From Mycoemilia scoparia (Eukaryota > Kickxellomycota > Kickxellomycetes > Kickxellales > Kickxellaceae), in contig JANBPU010000273.1 in NCBI GenBank assembly GCA_027575805.1, positions 1-20,772 of the forward strand: DNA of 20,772 nucleotides, read 5' to 3'. The notes under the pieces were generated by a model, which made no database searches, had not been told where the DNA came from, and saw nothing but the letters and a program-made list of their open reading frames with translations. Below, one piece after another: positions 1 through 9,100 of this stretch. Position 1 is the stretch's first letter, and every line of letters starts with the position of its first letter. The translations under genes and the position numbers were made by a program.

Positions 1-76
<76 letters not shown>
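1..76. repeat. (TAT)n trinucleotide microsatellite, cut by the window edge
   Basis: About 25 uninterrupted TAT units run from the first base to position 76 and stop at GTCCAG. The left end is not visible, so the full length is unknown. There is no sign that it is translated. Confidence 0.97.
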
Positions 77-1792
77 GTCCAGTAGCAGATGCGCCGACTC
101 CATAATATTGGGAAGCCTTTCATGACAATGTGTGCATAGCTGGAGTATCTACCATAAATCTATTTTTAGTCTGGCCTGATGGCATGTTTTCTTTTAGAAA
201 ATATAAGGAAAGAACAAGCATTCAAATAAGTTGCTGACTAGCTTGTCGATTGTACATGCACATCATGTCGCATTAAAACTTGGGTGGGGTAAAATAGAGA
301 AAAATGCACCTTTAATGGCACTTGTCCAAAGCAAACAAACACACACACATTTTAACAGCAAGTTTTCATTTTCTTTAGCCAAGAGACCAGTCAAGATGTG
401 TAATGTTATAGTAAAACAACAAAAGGGATTTATTGGTTAAAGAGTTCCCTGCGCCTGGGAGCTCTGGAGGTTTAAATTGTGTATTTGGACTAGAGAGTTC
501 CTAAACGTTTCTATGATTGAAAAAGGGGAGGCCAGGGATCCAAGATCAGGGCTGCGCTCCTCATGGACTCGAGCTTCGGATATTAAACGTGAGTATGTAA
601 CGGAGGTCAACGGCATTTAAAAGTTTCCCTGATTGGGATTCTGTGGCAGCTTTTTAATATAATAACAAAGCCGAGCGATGGTGGTGGTTAGATAAGAAAA
701 AAGGAAGAAACATACAACCCGCCATTACCTGCATGGATTTGCTGAAGCAAAGCAAGTCGCAAGGTAGGTAGAATGCGTGTTTGTTTTGTCTGTGCCTTTC
801 TCCTCTCCCAGCCTGGGGAACATCTCCCTTTCAAACAACTCAATCAGGTATGCTGCTAATGAGGTTCTGCTAAAACAATAATACCAATAGACGGTCAAAA
901 GCTCTCAAGATCTGTTAGATGCCGAATTGCATTTGGGTTCTGATTTTGCAATATTCTCGCTATTATTAAGTGACTGCTCTCTTTAGTGTAACAAAATTTG
1001 TGTGATAGTGTAAACTCCAAACCTCTCAATTTCATTAAAAAACGGACAAAGCGACAAAGTTTTATTGATGTACTCTAACATTAATGAGATTATTTAGCAG
1101 GAATGTAGAGTGAAAATGGTGCAAATGGCATGTTTTATGGACTATAACAAAATGATATTCAATAATGAACAATTTTGAAATGTAGGCTTGATATCTGGAT
1201 CCTCAGGTGGTGCTATTCACCTCTCCTTCACTCTCGTTTTACTATTCGCAACATTAATAGAATGATACGGCAGCGACTGTTAACCAGGAGAAAGCTGGTA
1301 TATTGGAGATGTGGACCCATCCAAAAGGCCCCTGGTACCTGATGCTGTAAAAAATTCATTTTTCAAAGACAATATAGATTGGATAGATTAATCGGGCACT
1401 CATTTAGATTTGGCTATTTTATGTGAGTCGCTGTTTTACCAATTCGAAATTTGATCTGTGAGGGAAGCTTGGGTGGAAATGAATTAAAGTGGGCTGATGC
1501 TGCCTTATAATTTTTATACTATGTAGATAGCGGGCTTTTATACATTTTGGGGCCAGGCTAAAATAATGTTGTAGCAAACACAAAACAACGACTACTATTG
1601 CACCTGCCAATGTGGGCGACACGATTTGGCAAGATTTCGCTTTGGACCCAAATATATTGCAGACATTCGTGGGTCCTCACCACATTTCGGCCTAATCATT
1701 AGCCATCTCATATGCAGCTTACGAGAACCTATTTGTCTAAACTCTTGAAAGCTTTAACCACACATTGGGTATCTTAACCACCAACTTGATAT
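77..1792. other. Gene-poor stretch without a supportable gene
   Basis: No ATG-initiated frame of convincing length lies here. Longer open frames (231-440 + and 1419-1622 -) begin with TTG or GTG, so they are not normal eukaryotic genes. Small signals exist: an ATG frame of 35 codons at 513-620 containing a GTGAGT donor-like site, and an ATG at 733 followed by donor and acceptor-like sites (764, 811, 848, 890). None is strong enough to annotate as a gene. Confidence 0.6.
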
Positions 1793-1800
1793 TATAAATA
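1793..1800 (+). promoter_or_regulatory. Canonical TATA box (TATAAATA) without an obvious gene
   Basis: TATAAATA followed by GAGG lies on the + strand, with a pyrimidine-rich stretch and candidate initiation region about 25-40 nt downstream. The same octamer precedes the genes at 2457-3233 and 19102-20262, which supports it being functional. The first ATGs downstream (1849 and 1871) open only 13- and 20-codon frames. It could drive a non-coding RNA, a spliced small-protein gene or a dead gene. Confidence 0.5.
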
Positions 1801-1874
1801 GAGGCCATCATTTCTCTCTACTATAATAGAAGATCCAGTTCACCATCTATGATTGGTCCTGAACTATACTATGA

Positions 1875-2099
1875 GTGCATTATTTTATAAGAGCCCAAAG
1901 TTATCATCATTTCATTTTTTTAGCACCCTTTAGTAGCAAAATAGTACAAAATGATATAAAGTTGGGTTACGTATCCACAAATTTGGTGGTCCCTTTAGGA
2001 ATACCATTCCAAACCAGTTTGCCAATCGATGGTGTCTCTGTGAATGGTGTTATTAGAACTGAAGAGATAACCACGAATGGGGTGGTCCTACATTTATAA
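1875..2099 (+). other. Open frame without ATG downstream of the orphan TATA box
   Basis: Seventy-four codons are open between an in-frame TGA at 1872 and a TAA at 2097-2099. The frame has no ATG (it begins with GTG), so it is not a stand-alone gene. The latter half reads like an alternating beta-strand protein (for example PLGIPFQTSLPIDGVSVNG). It could be a 3' exon whose first exon I cannot place, a decayed gene, or chance. No family was recognised. Confidence 0.2.
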
Positions 2100-2384
2100 T
2101 GCAATTCAAATATTAAGTCGCATGGATACAGGACCATACACCATCATCTCTATTTAATGGTCTATAAGACATGTAACAATGCTTTTGGCAAGTATAAGTG
2201 GTGAGAATTAGTTACAAGCAATATATGAAGTTGAATTTGTTTATATCCTGTATAAAATAATTGAAAGTGTTCAACATATTTAGGTAACAGCAAAGGATAG
2301 GTTATATGTTAATAATACGTTTCTGACATTATTTGACGATTGTGATAATTTAAGTGATATTTAATCTAAACAATGTGTAACTGA

Positions 2385-2409
2385 AATAAAAATACTAAAG
2401 ACTAATAAA
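2385..2409 (+). terminator. Two AATAAA polyadenylation-type signals on the + strand
   Basis: AATAAA occurs at 2385-2390 and again at 2404-2409, in the orientation expected for a + strand transcript. The nearest + promoter-like element is the TATA box at 1793-1800, so together they bracket a possible unit of roughly 580 nt. AATAAA hexamers are common by chance in AT-rich DNA, so this is only suggestive. Confidence 0.3.
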
Positions 2410-2456
2410 ACAAGTTGTGTGTGTACAGGTAAATTACAATAGACTACGAATTCATT

Positions 2457-3233
2457 TCACTTTGATGGCTCTACAAATGTGCGGACAAAGCCCATGACCA
2501 TATCCATTTGTGCTTCAAAGCCCCGAAGCTGCTGATCAAGTGCACTGAGCTTCTCATCAGTAATCCTCTTACTTTGCTTTAACTTGGAATCAAGAGAGGC
2601 AAATCGATCATCAGAAGAATCAAACCTGGTATCGATATCGGCAACGATGCCCGAAAGGCTTTCAAGGCTGTCTTGAAGCTTGGTGAGCTCGCTGGTGAAT
2701 GAACCATTAGTAGAAGCGTTGTTATAGACAGTTTCCTTGTCCACATCACTGCATTCGCTATTGGCAACTGTTGCTGATGATGATGAAGAGCCAGATTGAG
2801 TTAACGAGGGTTCAGCAACCACAGTGTCCATGGCATTGACAGAAAGCTCGATCTCCCGTAGTCTCTGGTCAAATCTGGATGTATTTGTATTCACGGCCTC
2901 GGTAGTGGCCTCGATATATACAGCAAGGGCCTGGCACTGATTATTCAGAGCAACTGCAATTGCGAGGAGGGAAATAACGACAATGAAGATAAACACCACA
3001 AAGAATGCGAGATAGTGGTGTGGAATCGCAGGACCTGCTGCAGGGCATTGCAAAAGGGCATTGCGAACCAGTGGGAGATAAGTGGAAGTGATGTGCGAGG
3101 AAATGGTTTTATAATGGTGCATAGTGCGGCTGATTGCAGTTCTTACAAAGGCATTGGAGAATGTGTCAGAAAGAGCAAAGGCTTGGGATGCGAAGATGAG
3201 GAATGCAAAGAGTATAGAGATAAATTGGAACAT
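2457..3233 (-). CDS. Secreted-pathway single-pass membrane protein with coiled-coil-like tail, function unknown
   Basis: A 258-residue protein from an ATG 80-85 nt downstream of a TATAAATA box. Residues 1-20 form a signal-peptide-like hydrophobic stretch ending AFA|LS. A second strongly hydrophobic segment at about 74-97 (FFVVFIFIVVISLLAIAVAL) is a likely transmembrane helix. The following part has N-glycosylation sequons at N117, N172 and N176 and a Ser-rich stretch at 148-153. Residues 180-250 have heptad-like spacing (DSLESLSGIVADIDTRF, LDSKLKQSKRITDEKLSALD), suggesting a coiled coil or bundle. No catalytic motif is visible and I do not recognise a family. If the first segment is cleaved, the protein is single-pass. 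It may act in the secretory pathway, at the plasma membrane or in an organelle. A single exon with a TGA stop is clear; function is not. Confidence 0.75.
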   Translation of the reverse strand: MFQFISILFAFLIFASQAFALSDTFSNAFVRTAISRTMHHYKTISSHITSTYLPLVRNALLQCPAAGPAIPHHYLAFFVVFIFIVVISLLAIAVALNNQCQALAVYIEATTEAVNTNTSRFDQRLREIELSVNAMDTVVAEPSLTQSGSSSSSATVANSECSDVDKETVYNNASTNGSFTSELTKLQDSLESLSGIVADIDTRFDSSDDRFASLDSKLKQSKRITDEKLSALDQQLRGFEAQMDMVMGFVRTFVEPSK

Positions 3234-3310
3234 GTCAGAGTAGTAGCAGTGTAATTGAGAGATATGTTAAGGACTAGCAAAAATGTTTGGAACCAGGTGG
3301 ACAAAGAGAA

Positions 3311-3318
3311 TATTTATA
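3311..3318 (-). promoter_or_regulatory. TATA box of the 258-residue membrane protein gene
   Basis: TATAAATA reads on the minus strand about 78 nt upstream of the ATG at 3233, placing a likely transcription start near 3280 and a leader of about 50 nt. Placement is from spacing alone. Confidence 0.6.
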
Positions 3319-3444
3319 CATGTTTGAAGTTATCCTTTGGTCTCAATGTCAAGAATACATGGCAGGTGTTTACGTGTGTCTAAGGGTGGGGGGATGTAAT
3401 ATGAAGCAATTTTAGCACGGCCATACCAAAATGCCTATCACTGG

Positions 3445-3470
3445 TGGCCATATTGTGTGCTATTGTAAAG
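3445..3470. repeat. Copy 1 of a bipartite repeated element (TGGCCATATT ... CTATTGTAAAG)
   Basis: TGGCCATATT at 3445-3454 is followed 5 nt later by CTATTGTAAAG at 3460-3470. Both words recur in the same order and orientation at 20737-20772, where they are 15 nt apart. Both copies lie upstream of minus-strand genes that have a TATAAATA box. They could be shared regulatory sites or remnants of a dispersed repeat. Confidence 0.35.
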
Positions 3471-3713
3471 CTATTTGGTGAGTGAGCGAGCAGTGGTTGA
3501 CCAACAATCGTCGATGCTTCTCCCTATTCCAGCCACAAGTTGGCCTTGAACACTGGGGCGTGCACTATCCCTGAGATTTCACACCAAATTTAGAGAATAT
3601 TTCCACACTCTTAAAAGCCCATTTTTAATAACCAAATTAGTAAACAATTCCCACTAAAATAATCTGTGTGACCAGTTTGCTTTTTTGGGCATTATCTGAG
3701 GTATGGTGCCTAG

Positions 3714-3992
3714 TGCGATCAGCTTTGTGCCCACAGCGCCCTATATATTCTCGCAGCGGCCCTCATTGCGCACAAAACATACGCTGCTAAAGGATACATT
3801 GGGGCTGTATTTTTGGTCATAGGCCATCTGCTATTGCTTGTGATAAGGCGGGTATTATGCGGAGGTAGTAAACAAACAATTAAACTCGGTGCTGTTATTT
3901 TATTCTTATCAAATAAATCCATAGGAGTTATACAGTTGGGATTGCACACCTTGAAGCATAGTCTCAGATGTCTGGTTTTGGGTGCTTGGTGA
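3714..3992 (+). pseudogene. Hydrophobic open frame resembling a YhhN/TMEM86 fragment, probable relic
   Basis: Ninety-two codons are open from just after a TAG (3711-3713) to a TGA (3990-3992), with no ATG. The frame is strongly hydrophobic with about three spans: around LYILAAALIAH, then GYIGAVFLVIGHLLLLVI, then KLGAVILFLSNKSIGVI. The order resembles the C-terminal part of the YhhN/TMEM86 family (lysoplasmalogenases), which has an H-x-x-Y segment followed later by a G-A-x-x-F-x-x-S-D motif. Here the position of the conserved Asp is Asn (LSNKS). The upstream TAG is preceded by pyrimidines and could be read as a 3' splice site, so an exon is not excluded, but no upstream exon was found. The resemblance is from memory of the family and is weak. 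Confidence 0.3.
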
Positions 3993-4082
3993 TGTATACC
4001 TTGAAGCCTTCCTCAAGATACTCAAGCATTGCCACGAGCCTTTTTCTCTAACCTTTTATACTGGTGCTACTTTCTCTTCTAG

Positions 4083-4177
4083 ATTTACCTACAAACTTCA
4101 TTTTTAAACACTCAATATCCAAACTATCCCTTCAACAATCAACACTATACTCTCCGCTATTCTCCTCTAACTCTACA
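4083..4177 (+). promoter_or_regulatory. G-depleted leader of the 286-residue protein gene
   Basis: The 95 nt before the ATG at 4178 contain almost no G and are rich in C, T and A, as fungal 5' leaders often are. Just upstream, TTTTATA at 4054-4060 could act as a TATA element. Alternatively CTAAC at 4048-4052, a pyrimidine tract and TTCTAG ending at 4082 look like the 3' end of a leader intron. The sequence does not decide between these. Confidence 0.35.
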
Positions 4178-5038
4178 ATGAACCCAACAACTATTTCTAA
4201 ACCTTCAGAAGACTCCACTGCCCCCAACTCCCTAAATATGGCTCTGGGGAGCCCCATCTCCCCTCCAAGACTAGCTAAGACTCCTGTACATAAGAAGCCT
4301 GCTGCTATGCTAACTCCGCCATCATCCTCATCCCAAAAGTCCACTTGCGAGCAAAACTATACCACCACTGCCCAAACACCACTATACCGTCGGAAGAGCT
4401 CTCGCCGTAATGGTGATGTCCTGGCAGGGTTTTATCAAGGACCCGCCCACCGCAAGATACTGCTTCCTACACCGCCACGCAGTACCAAACCGAAGCCTTC
4501 TGATGTGCACAATAAACGTGAAATTTGTAGCAACCCTGCCCCAGTCTTCTCTCTCAGCAAAAGGATGGTCCATGAAGGGCAAAAGTGCCAGGGCGGTGGG
4601 AGACAATGCGATGAATATGGCAAAATTGATATTTACTTTGATGTATTTGCCGATACAAAGCGAGCTGGAAGGCTGCTTGAGGAAAACTTTGACCTTTCTA
4701 TCAGGGCCAAACTCTTGTCAGATGAGATAGCTGATGTAAGAGGTTTCCTTTCTGAGACTGAGAAGCTGACGATGGACCAGTCGATTGAGCATTGGAATAG
4801 CCAGGCGTCCCGGGGGAAGTTGAAGCCAGACCTGCCCAGGGACTTTGGTCGCATCGAATCTATCGCGAGTATGGGACGACCCAGCGAAAGTGCCCTGAAT
4901 TATGAGATGTGGTTAAAATGTGGTCAAATTGCTAAGCTAGTCCGAAACAATTTATTCCTGAAGTCGCGACTTGAATGCCTTTCCAGAATCAGCGATGATC
5001 TGTCTTCAATATGCTCAAAGAGAGCCCCTTTGGATTAG
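4178..5038 (+). CDS. Ser/Thr-Pro-rich protein with helical C terminus, function unknown
   Basis: A 286-residue protein. The frame is open further upstream, but only from a GTG at 4064; the first ATG, at 4178, has a good context (ACAATGA) and follows a G-poor leader, so it is the likely start. Residues 1-110 are Pro/Ser/Thr-rich and basic, with six minimal proline-directed phosphorylation sites (S25, S28, T35, T46, T67, T98, each followed by Pro), plus basic patches such as RRKSSRR at 71-77. Residues 145-286 are predicted to be largely helical (LLEENFDLSIRAKLLSDEI and MWLKCGQIAKLVRNNLFLKS), suggesting a coiled-coil or small helical domain. The design, a phosphorylatable disordered N terminus with a structured C terminus, fits a nuclear or cell-cycle regulator, but that is inference. 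I compared it mentally with Whi5-like repressors and saw no convincing match. Confidence 0.75.
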   Translation: MNPTTISKPSEDSTAPNSLNMALGSPISPPRLAKTPVHKKPAAMLTPPSSSSQKSTCEQNYTTTAQTPLYRRKSSRRNGDVLAGFYQGPAHRKILLPTPPRSTKPKPSDVHNKREICSNPAPVFSLSKRMVHEGQKCQGGGRQCDEYGKIDIYFDVFADTKRAGRLLEENFDLSIRAKLLSDEIADVRGFLSETEKLTMDQSIEHWNSQASRGKLKPDLPRDFGRIESIASMGRPSESALNYEMWLKCGQIAKLVRNNLFLKSRLECLSRISDDLSSICSKRAPLD

Positions 5039-5171
5039 CATTGTGTATTCATGTTTTCTCGGGTTGCTTTTACTTAATCTTTCGGTCATACTGCAATTTA
5101 TATGTACCAACAAAAATGCTGTTAAAATAATGTTTATATCGTGTGCAGCGCAATAGTCAATGAATGCTCAA

Positions 5172-5181
5172 AATAAATAAA
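5172..5181 (+). terminator. Overlapping AATAAA signals after the 286-residue protein gene
   Basis: AATAAATAAA lies about 135 nt after the stop codon at 5038, a usual distance for a fungal polyadenylation signal, and matches the direction of that gene. Confidence 0.5.
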
Positions 5182-5260
5182 GAAGTATAGGAGCCAACGA
5201 AAGGCTTGAATTGGTGTGAACAGATCAGCGGAACTAGCTAATGCAGCGACTCCTTGTACG

Positions 5261-5535
5261 AATATTAACTCCGAATATCTGGAGAGGACAATGATCATAG
5301 CTCGGCATCATGAACGCCTCTTTTATGTCAAATTATCAAAAGTGACATTTACAGTCTACTGCTTAGCCACATTCCACCCGATAAAGTTGCTGTTTCATTC
5401 AGGTGGAAGGATGATGGAATGCCGATTTTAAAAGACCATCATGCTTATGCAGTGTACGGCTTTGTTTATTACTGCATCTGTGTCGGCACTGTCAATTTTG
5501 CCCCAGTTGGAATTGACAAACCCTCGCTCTTATAA
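5261..5535 (+). pseudogene. Frameshifted relic resembling an FAD-dependent monooxygenase
   Basis: Two overlapping + frames carry family-like pieces. One frame reads SEYLERTMIIAR around 5270-5305. The next frame, open from 5314 to the TAA at 5533-5535, reads SDIYSLLLSHIPPDKV, then WKDDGMPI, then CICVGTV and IDKPSLL. In group A FAD monooxygenases of zygosporic fungi a segment of the form I-I-A-R-P-x-L-Y-x-L-L-L-x-x-I-P-x-x-K is followed by an E/D-D-G-V stretch and later a C-x-V-G-T segment before a P-x-L. The order is kept, but the intervening GADG FAD-binding motif and the N-terminal Rossmann GxGxxG are absent, no ATG opens the piece, and a frame change is needed. It therefore looks like a decayed internal fragment. 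Family assignment is from recalled family pattern and is moderate. Confidence 0.4.
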
Positions 5536-5678
5536 CTGATTCGATGGGTAAATAGTAAAGGGGCCCAAAAAAGGCTTGGTGTTGATTGTAATTTCGAATT
5601 CAATCCAACCATGATGCCATTATAAACTCGGAAGTATTGTGTCAGATTACCACAAAGAGTTTGTAGAAAGTGACTTAC

Positions 5679-5783
5679 AAAAGCAGCAAGAAATCCCATC
5701 CCCCCTCCTTTGGTGTCCCAGAGAACTCGATGAAAAACTACTGCTTGGTTCCACAGTCTTGTAATCCAGATTCCTTGAGGCAT
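5679..5783 (-). other. Candidate short exon ending in a GTAAGT donor
   Basis: An ATG at 5781-5783 opens 35 codons (beginning MPQGIWITRLWNQAVVFHRV and rich in Trp and Gly) that run directly into GTAAGT at 5678-5673. Just upstream, CCTAACCCAG could be a branch point and 3' splice site. Without splicing the frame continues to 5469. No second exon could be chosen: acceptors give only short tails. It lies 3' of the giant gene on the same strand, in a region that on the opposite strand holds the FAD-monooxygenase-like relic. It may be a small gene, a relic, or chance. Confidence 0.2.
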
Positions 5784-6144
5784 GATAGCCTGGGTTAGGA
5801 TCTATATTCAGGGCCAATCGTGTGGAAACTAATCAGCAGCACAAGCTGGGTTTGGTGGTATGCATTGGCGAGCAAATACATTAAATTGTAGAACGAATTA
5901 AATAAACCTCAGGTTGTGTGTGTGTCTCAATAAATACATTGAATTCAAACCACAGGTCTAAAATTATCCAATTGAATTTGAAAAACAAAACAATCGTTAT
6001 TATAATTAAAAGATGAAATTGAAATGAAAAAACTAGTACAATTTTATGCGCAAAGAAAGTATAAAAGAGATGTGTGGTAAATATTTTAGAGTACACCAGT
6101 CAAAACTAGGTACGCAATTTTCTATTTTGTTATGATGACCAAAA

Positions 6145-9100
6145 TCATGTGCGATAGTGGTAAACCTGCTGTGGCTGTGGCTTTTGGTCTGAGTATTGTT
6201 GGTGGTGGTGGTGGTATGAATCTTGGCTGCTCTGGCCAGAATTGGAACTAGAATTCGCAACAGAAGCAGCAGCAGCAGCAGCAGCAGGCTCAGTAATGGC
6301 CGAGATCGATGACATTGAATTATCCAGAGCCTCAGACAAATCCGTGTGCAAAATCTTAATCAGCCAGTGAGGAATTTTGCTGGAATGGCTAATGGTCTGG
6401 CTGATGTTGCGAACCCAAGTGCGTTTCTCTTCATCCGAGTCGGCATAGAATTCAACCCAGCCAGCTTGGCCGAACTCTATGCTGAACCCATGGTGCAAAG
6501 ACACATTGATGCTCTGGATAGATGTACTGAAGTGGTTGCTATTTTTTGCTTGTTTAGAATCTCTGTTGACGTCGTAGACACCAGAATCCAAACCTGAGCT
6601 GTTGTTGGAATCTTGCGATGAATTATCCCCATAGCCACGATAGTGATGTGGATGTGCCTGAACATCAACTCCCGAAGCATCTTCGCCATCAGATGCATAT
6701 TCTGAAAATTGGGCAGGATTTGGGTAATGCTGTCCTAAGCCTGGAGAAGTGGGGTGAGGAAGTTGGGGAGAAATGGCATGGAATCCGCTATCGCGAGGAG
6801 AGTAGTCAGAGTTGTTGCGCTTGTGCGTATTTCTGCGACGGGGTGGCTGAGCCACCATCAAATGATGCTGATGCTGACTATTGTAGTTTCTGGCGGCCTC
6901 GGAAGTAGCTGCAGCATGAAGTCTGGCCGCATTTGTTGCCCTGGTAGACTTCACTCTTTTTCCTGGTGTATTGTTCAGCGAGTTATCAATAACCCTGGTG
7001 GCATAGTTGAGGTCCATGAACATTCTTGGCTGCCGGGACTCTTCGTGGAAAGCAATGAGGTGACATCCAACCTGTTTAAAGTACCGGCGACGCCAGAACT
7101 TGGTGTCTCCACCCCTCTGGCTAAGGAAGCCAGTGCAGTATGTAGTATTGTGCCAGTTGATGATCTCAATCGAATTGGAGCAATCGCTGAGAGTTGGAGG
7201 CAGGCTTTCAACCGAAAGGCCAGGGATTGAGGGAACAAAGAACATTTGGAGCTGAAGACGCGCCTTGTTCTTTTTGTCCCATGTTCCTTCGACTTCCCAG
7301 CCATCTACCAATGTTCGCAAATACACCTCATCGATCATTGACTCCACATTCACAGCTGCGCACCCCAATGTCTCTTCTTTGGATATTCCTGGGACGCTAG
7401 CCGGTGCATTTGTATGACGACCATTTCCCCTTTTATTGCCCCAATTGTGGTGAGAGCGATTCTGAGGATGGTGCAAAGGTCCCGGAGCCATCAAGTTGTT
7501 TAGACTACCATTGCTTTGCACGCCATTGGGCCCCATCATCGCCGACGAGTAGTTTCTTGGCGTCGGGTCTGCAGGGAACTGCTGGCCATTAACAACTATC
7601 ATAGCTGAAGGATAGTTGCCAACGTCCCTAGAGGGAGTACCAGCACCGCCATTGTTGTTACTATCGAGGTTTTGATCTTGTCGAGGAAATGATTCGGCAT
7701 ATCCCCTCTCGCCCCCTGGTCTATGGTACATGACTATATCAGTAGAATACCGAGTCTTTGTCTCTTCATCGTGCTGTGAACCATTGTCCATTTGTTGCTG
7801 CCTGGCACTTCTCCTATTGCGACTGCTTCTAGTATTTTTGCGGAGAAGCCTATGAAGAATTGGAAGACACCCAGCTTCGCCACTGCTCTGGCTACTGGTG
7901 CCACTTTGGAAGGATGAAGCATTGTGGAGACCATAGGGAGTTCCATACATCAAACCACCAACACCCACGTTGCTACCTGATGCTGATGTCTCTGCTGACA
8001 GTGGAGTTTCAGGCCGACCGGATCTAAACAGCTTGCTCGGCTTTGACGGAATGCCACCACGGTACCCGGGCTTGTGAATGACTCTCAAAAACATGGTAAT
8101 CGAAACCTTTGGGTTGGTAGAAATCCTAAACTCTTGGTTAATGAGAATCTTCCCGTTCCTGGCATTCTTGATTGGGACAATATCGCAGCTCAAAGTATGG
8201 ATGCCATTGCGAATAACAAAGTAGAAGGACTCTACTGTTGACAGGAATTGGGGACTGAGCCTGATATCTTCCATGCTTAGGATTCGTAGGTAGAGATAGC
8301 CAACTTGGCATTTTGGCTGTGGTAGGGCAAAAAATCCGCCCTTGGGAATCCCATCGATCAGGTTGATAAAGGGAGTATGAGAGATATTTGGTGATGGTGG
8401 GGTTAGCGGGGGTGCTGGTGGAGCTGTGGCAAATTGGCGATAATATTTGGAGCCAGAGATTCTGTTGACATTGTCAGAAGATACAAATTGACTGTCCAAC
8501 TTGGACCGATATTTTCCCACCATCTTTGCATTGACAGAGCCTCTGAAACTGTGTGATGCTTTGGCCTCAATGCTTTTCATGGTATCTTGCATTTCTTCTT
8601 CAAATGATGGGACGCGACTTTGTGGTGGCAAATCTGTATCAGCAGAGCCTGGTGATGGGCATGATGGTGCATTTCTATGCTCAATTGGAGGCTGCTGTGG
8701 CTGTGGGTGAGAAGATGAATACATGCTGAAGTCAGAAAGTGAGCGCTCTCTGCCTTGGCCTTCAAAAGACGATGAGGGCATAGAAACAAGCGATCCTTCA
8801 TGCAAATGGGGCTGTGCAGGTGGTCCAGTTGATGACAGCACGCTTTCTTCCTTGGTGGTAACATTCTCTTTTGATGCATGGGGCTGGTCTTTGGCTGGCC
8901 CCTTCCCTTTGATGTCCGAGATGGTCTCATGGTATCTGAGAGCTGTTGAAGAAGGCTTATCGAATCCTTCAATCAGTCGGCTATCATTCATATCCTCACT
9001 TTGCCCCATTTCGCTGTCGCTTTCTCCAGTACCAGCAGTGTCAGCATCTCTTCCAGGCTGCTGCGATCCACACGAACTGCCATGGCCAGCATCCCCCTCG

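Noticed and set aside
231..440. 69-codon + strand frame
   Set aside because: Starts with TTG, contains no recognised motif and has no promoter.
1419..1622. 67-codon hydrophobic minus-strand frame
   Set aside because: Starts with GTG; the hydrophobic stretch is short and no ATG or promoter supports it.
4064..4177. 38-residue N-terminal extension of the 286-residue protein
   Set aside because: It begins with GTG and the stretch is G-poor like a leader; the first ATG is at 4178. A spliced upstream exon remains possible but unsupported.
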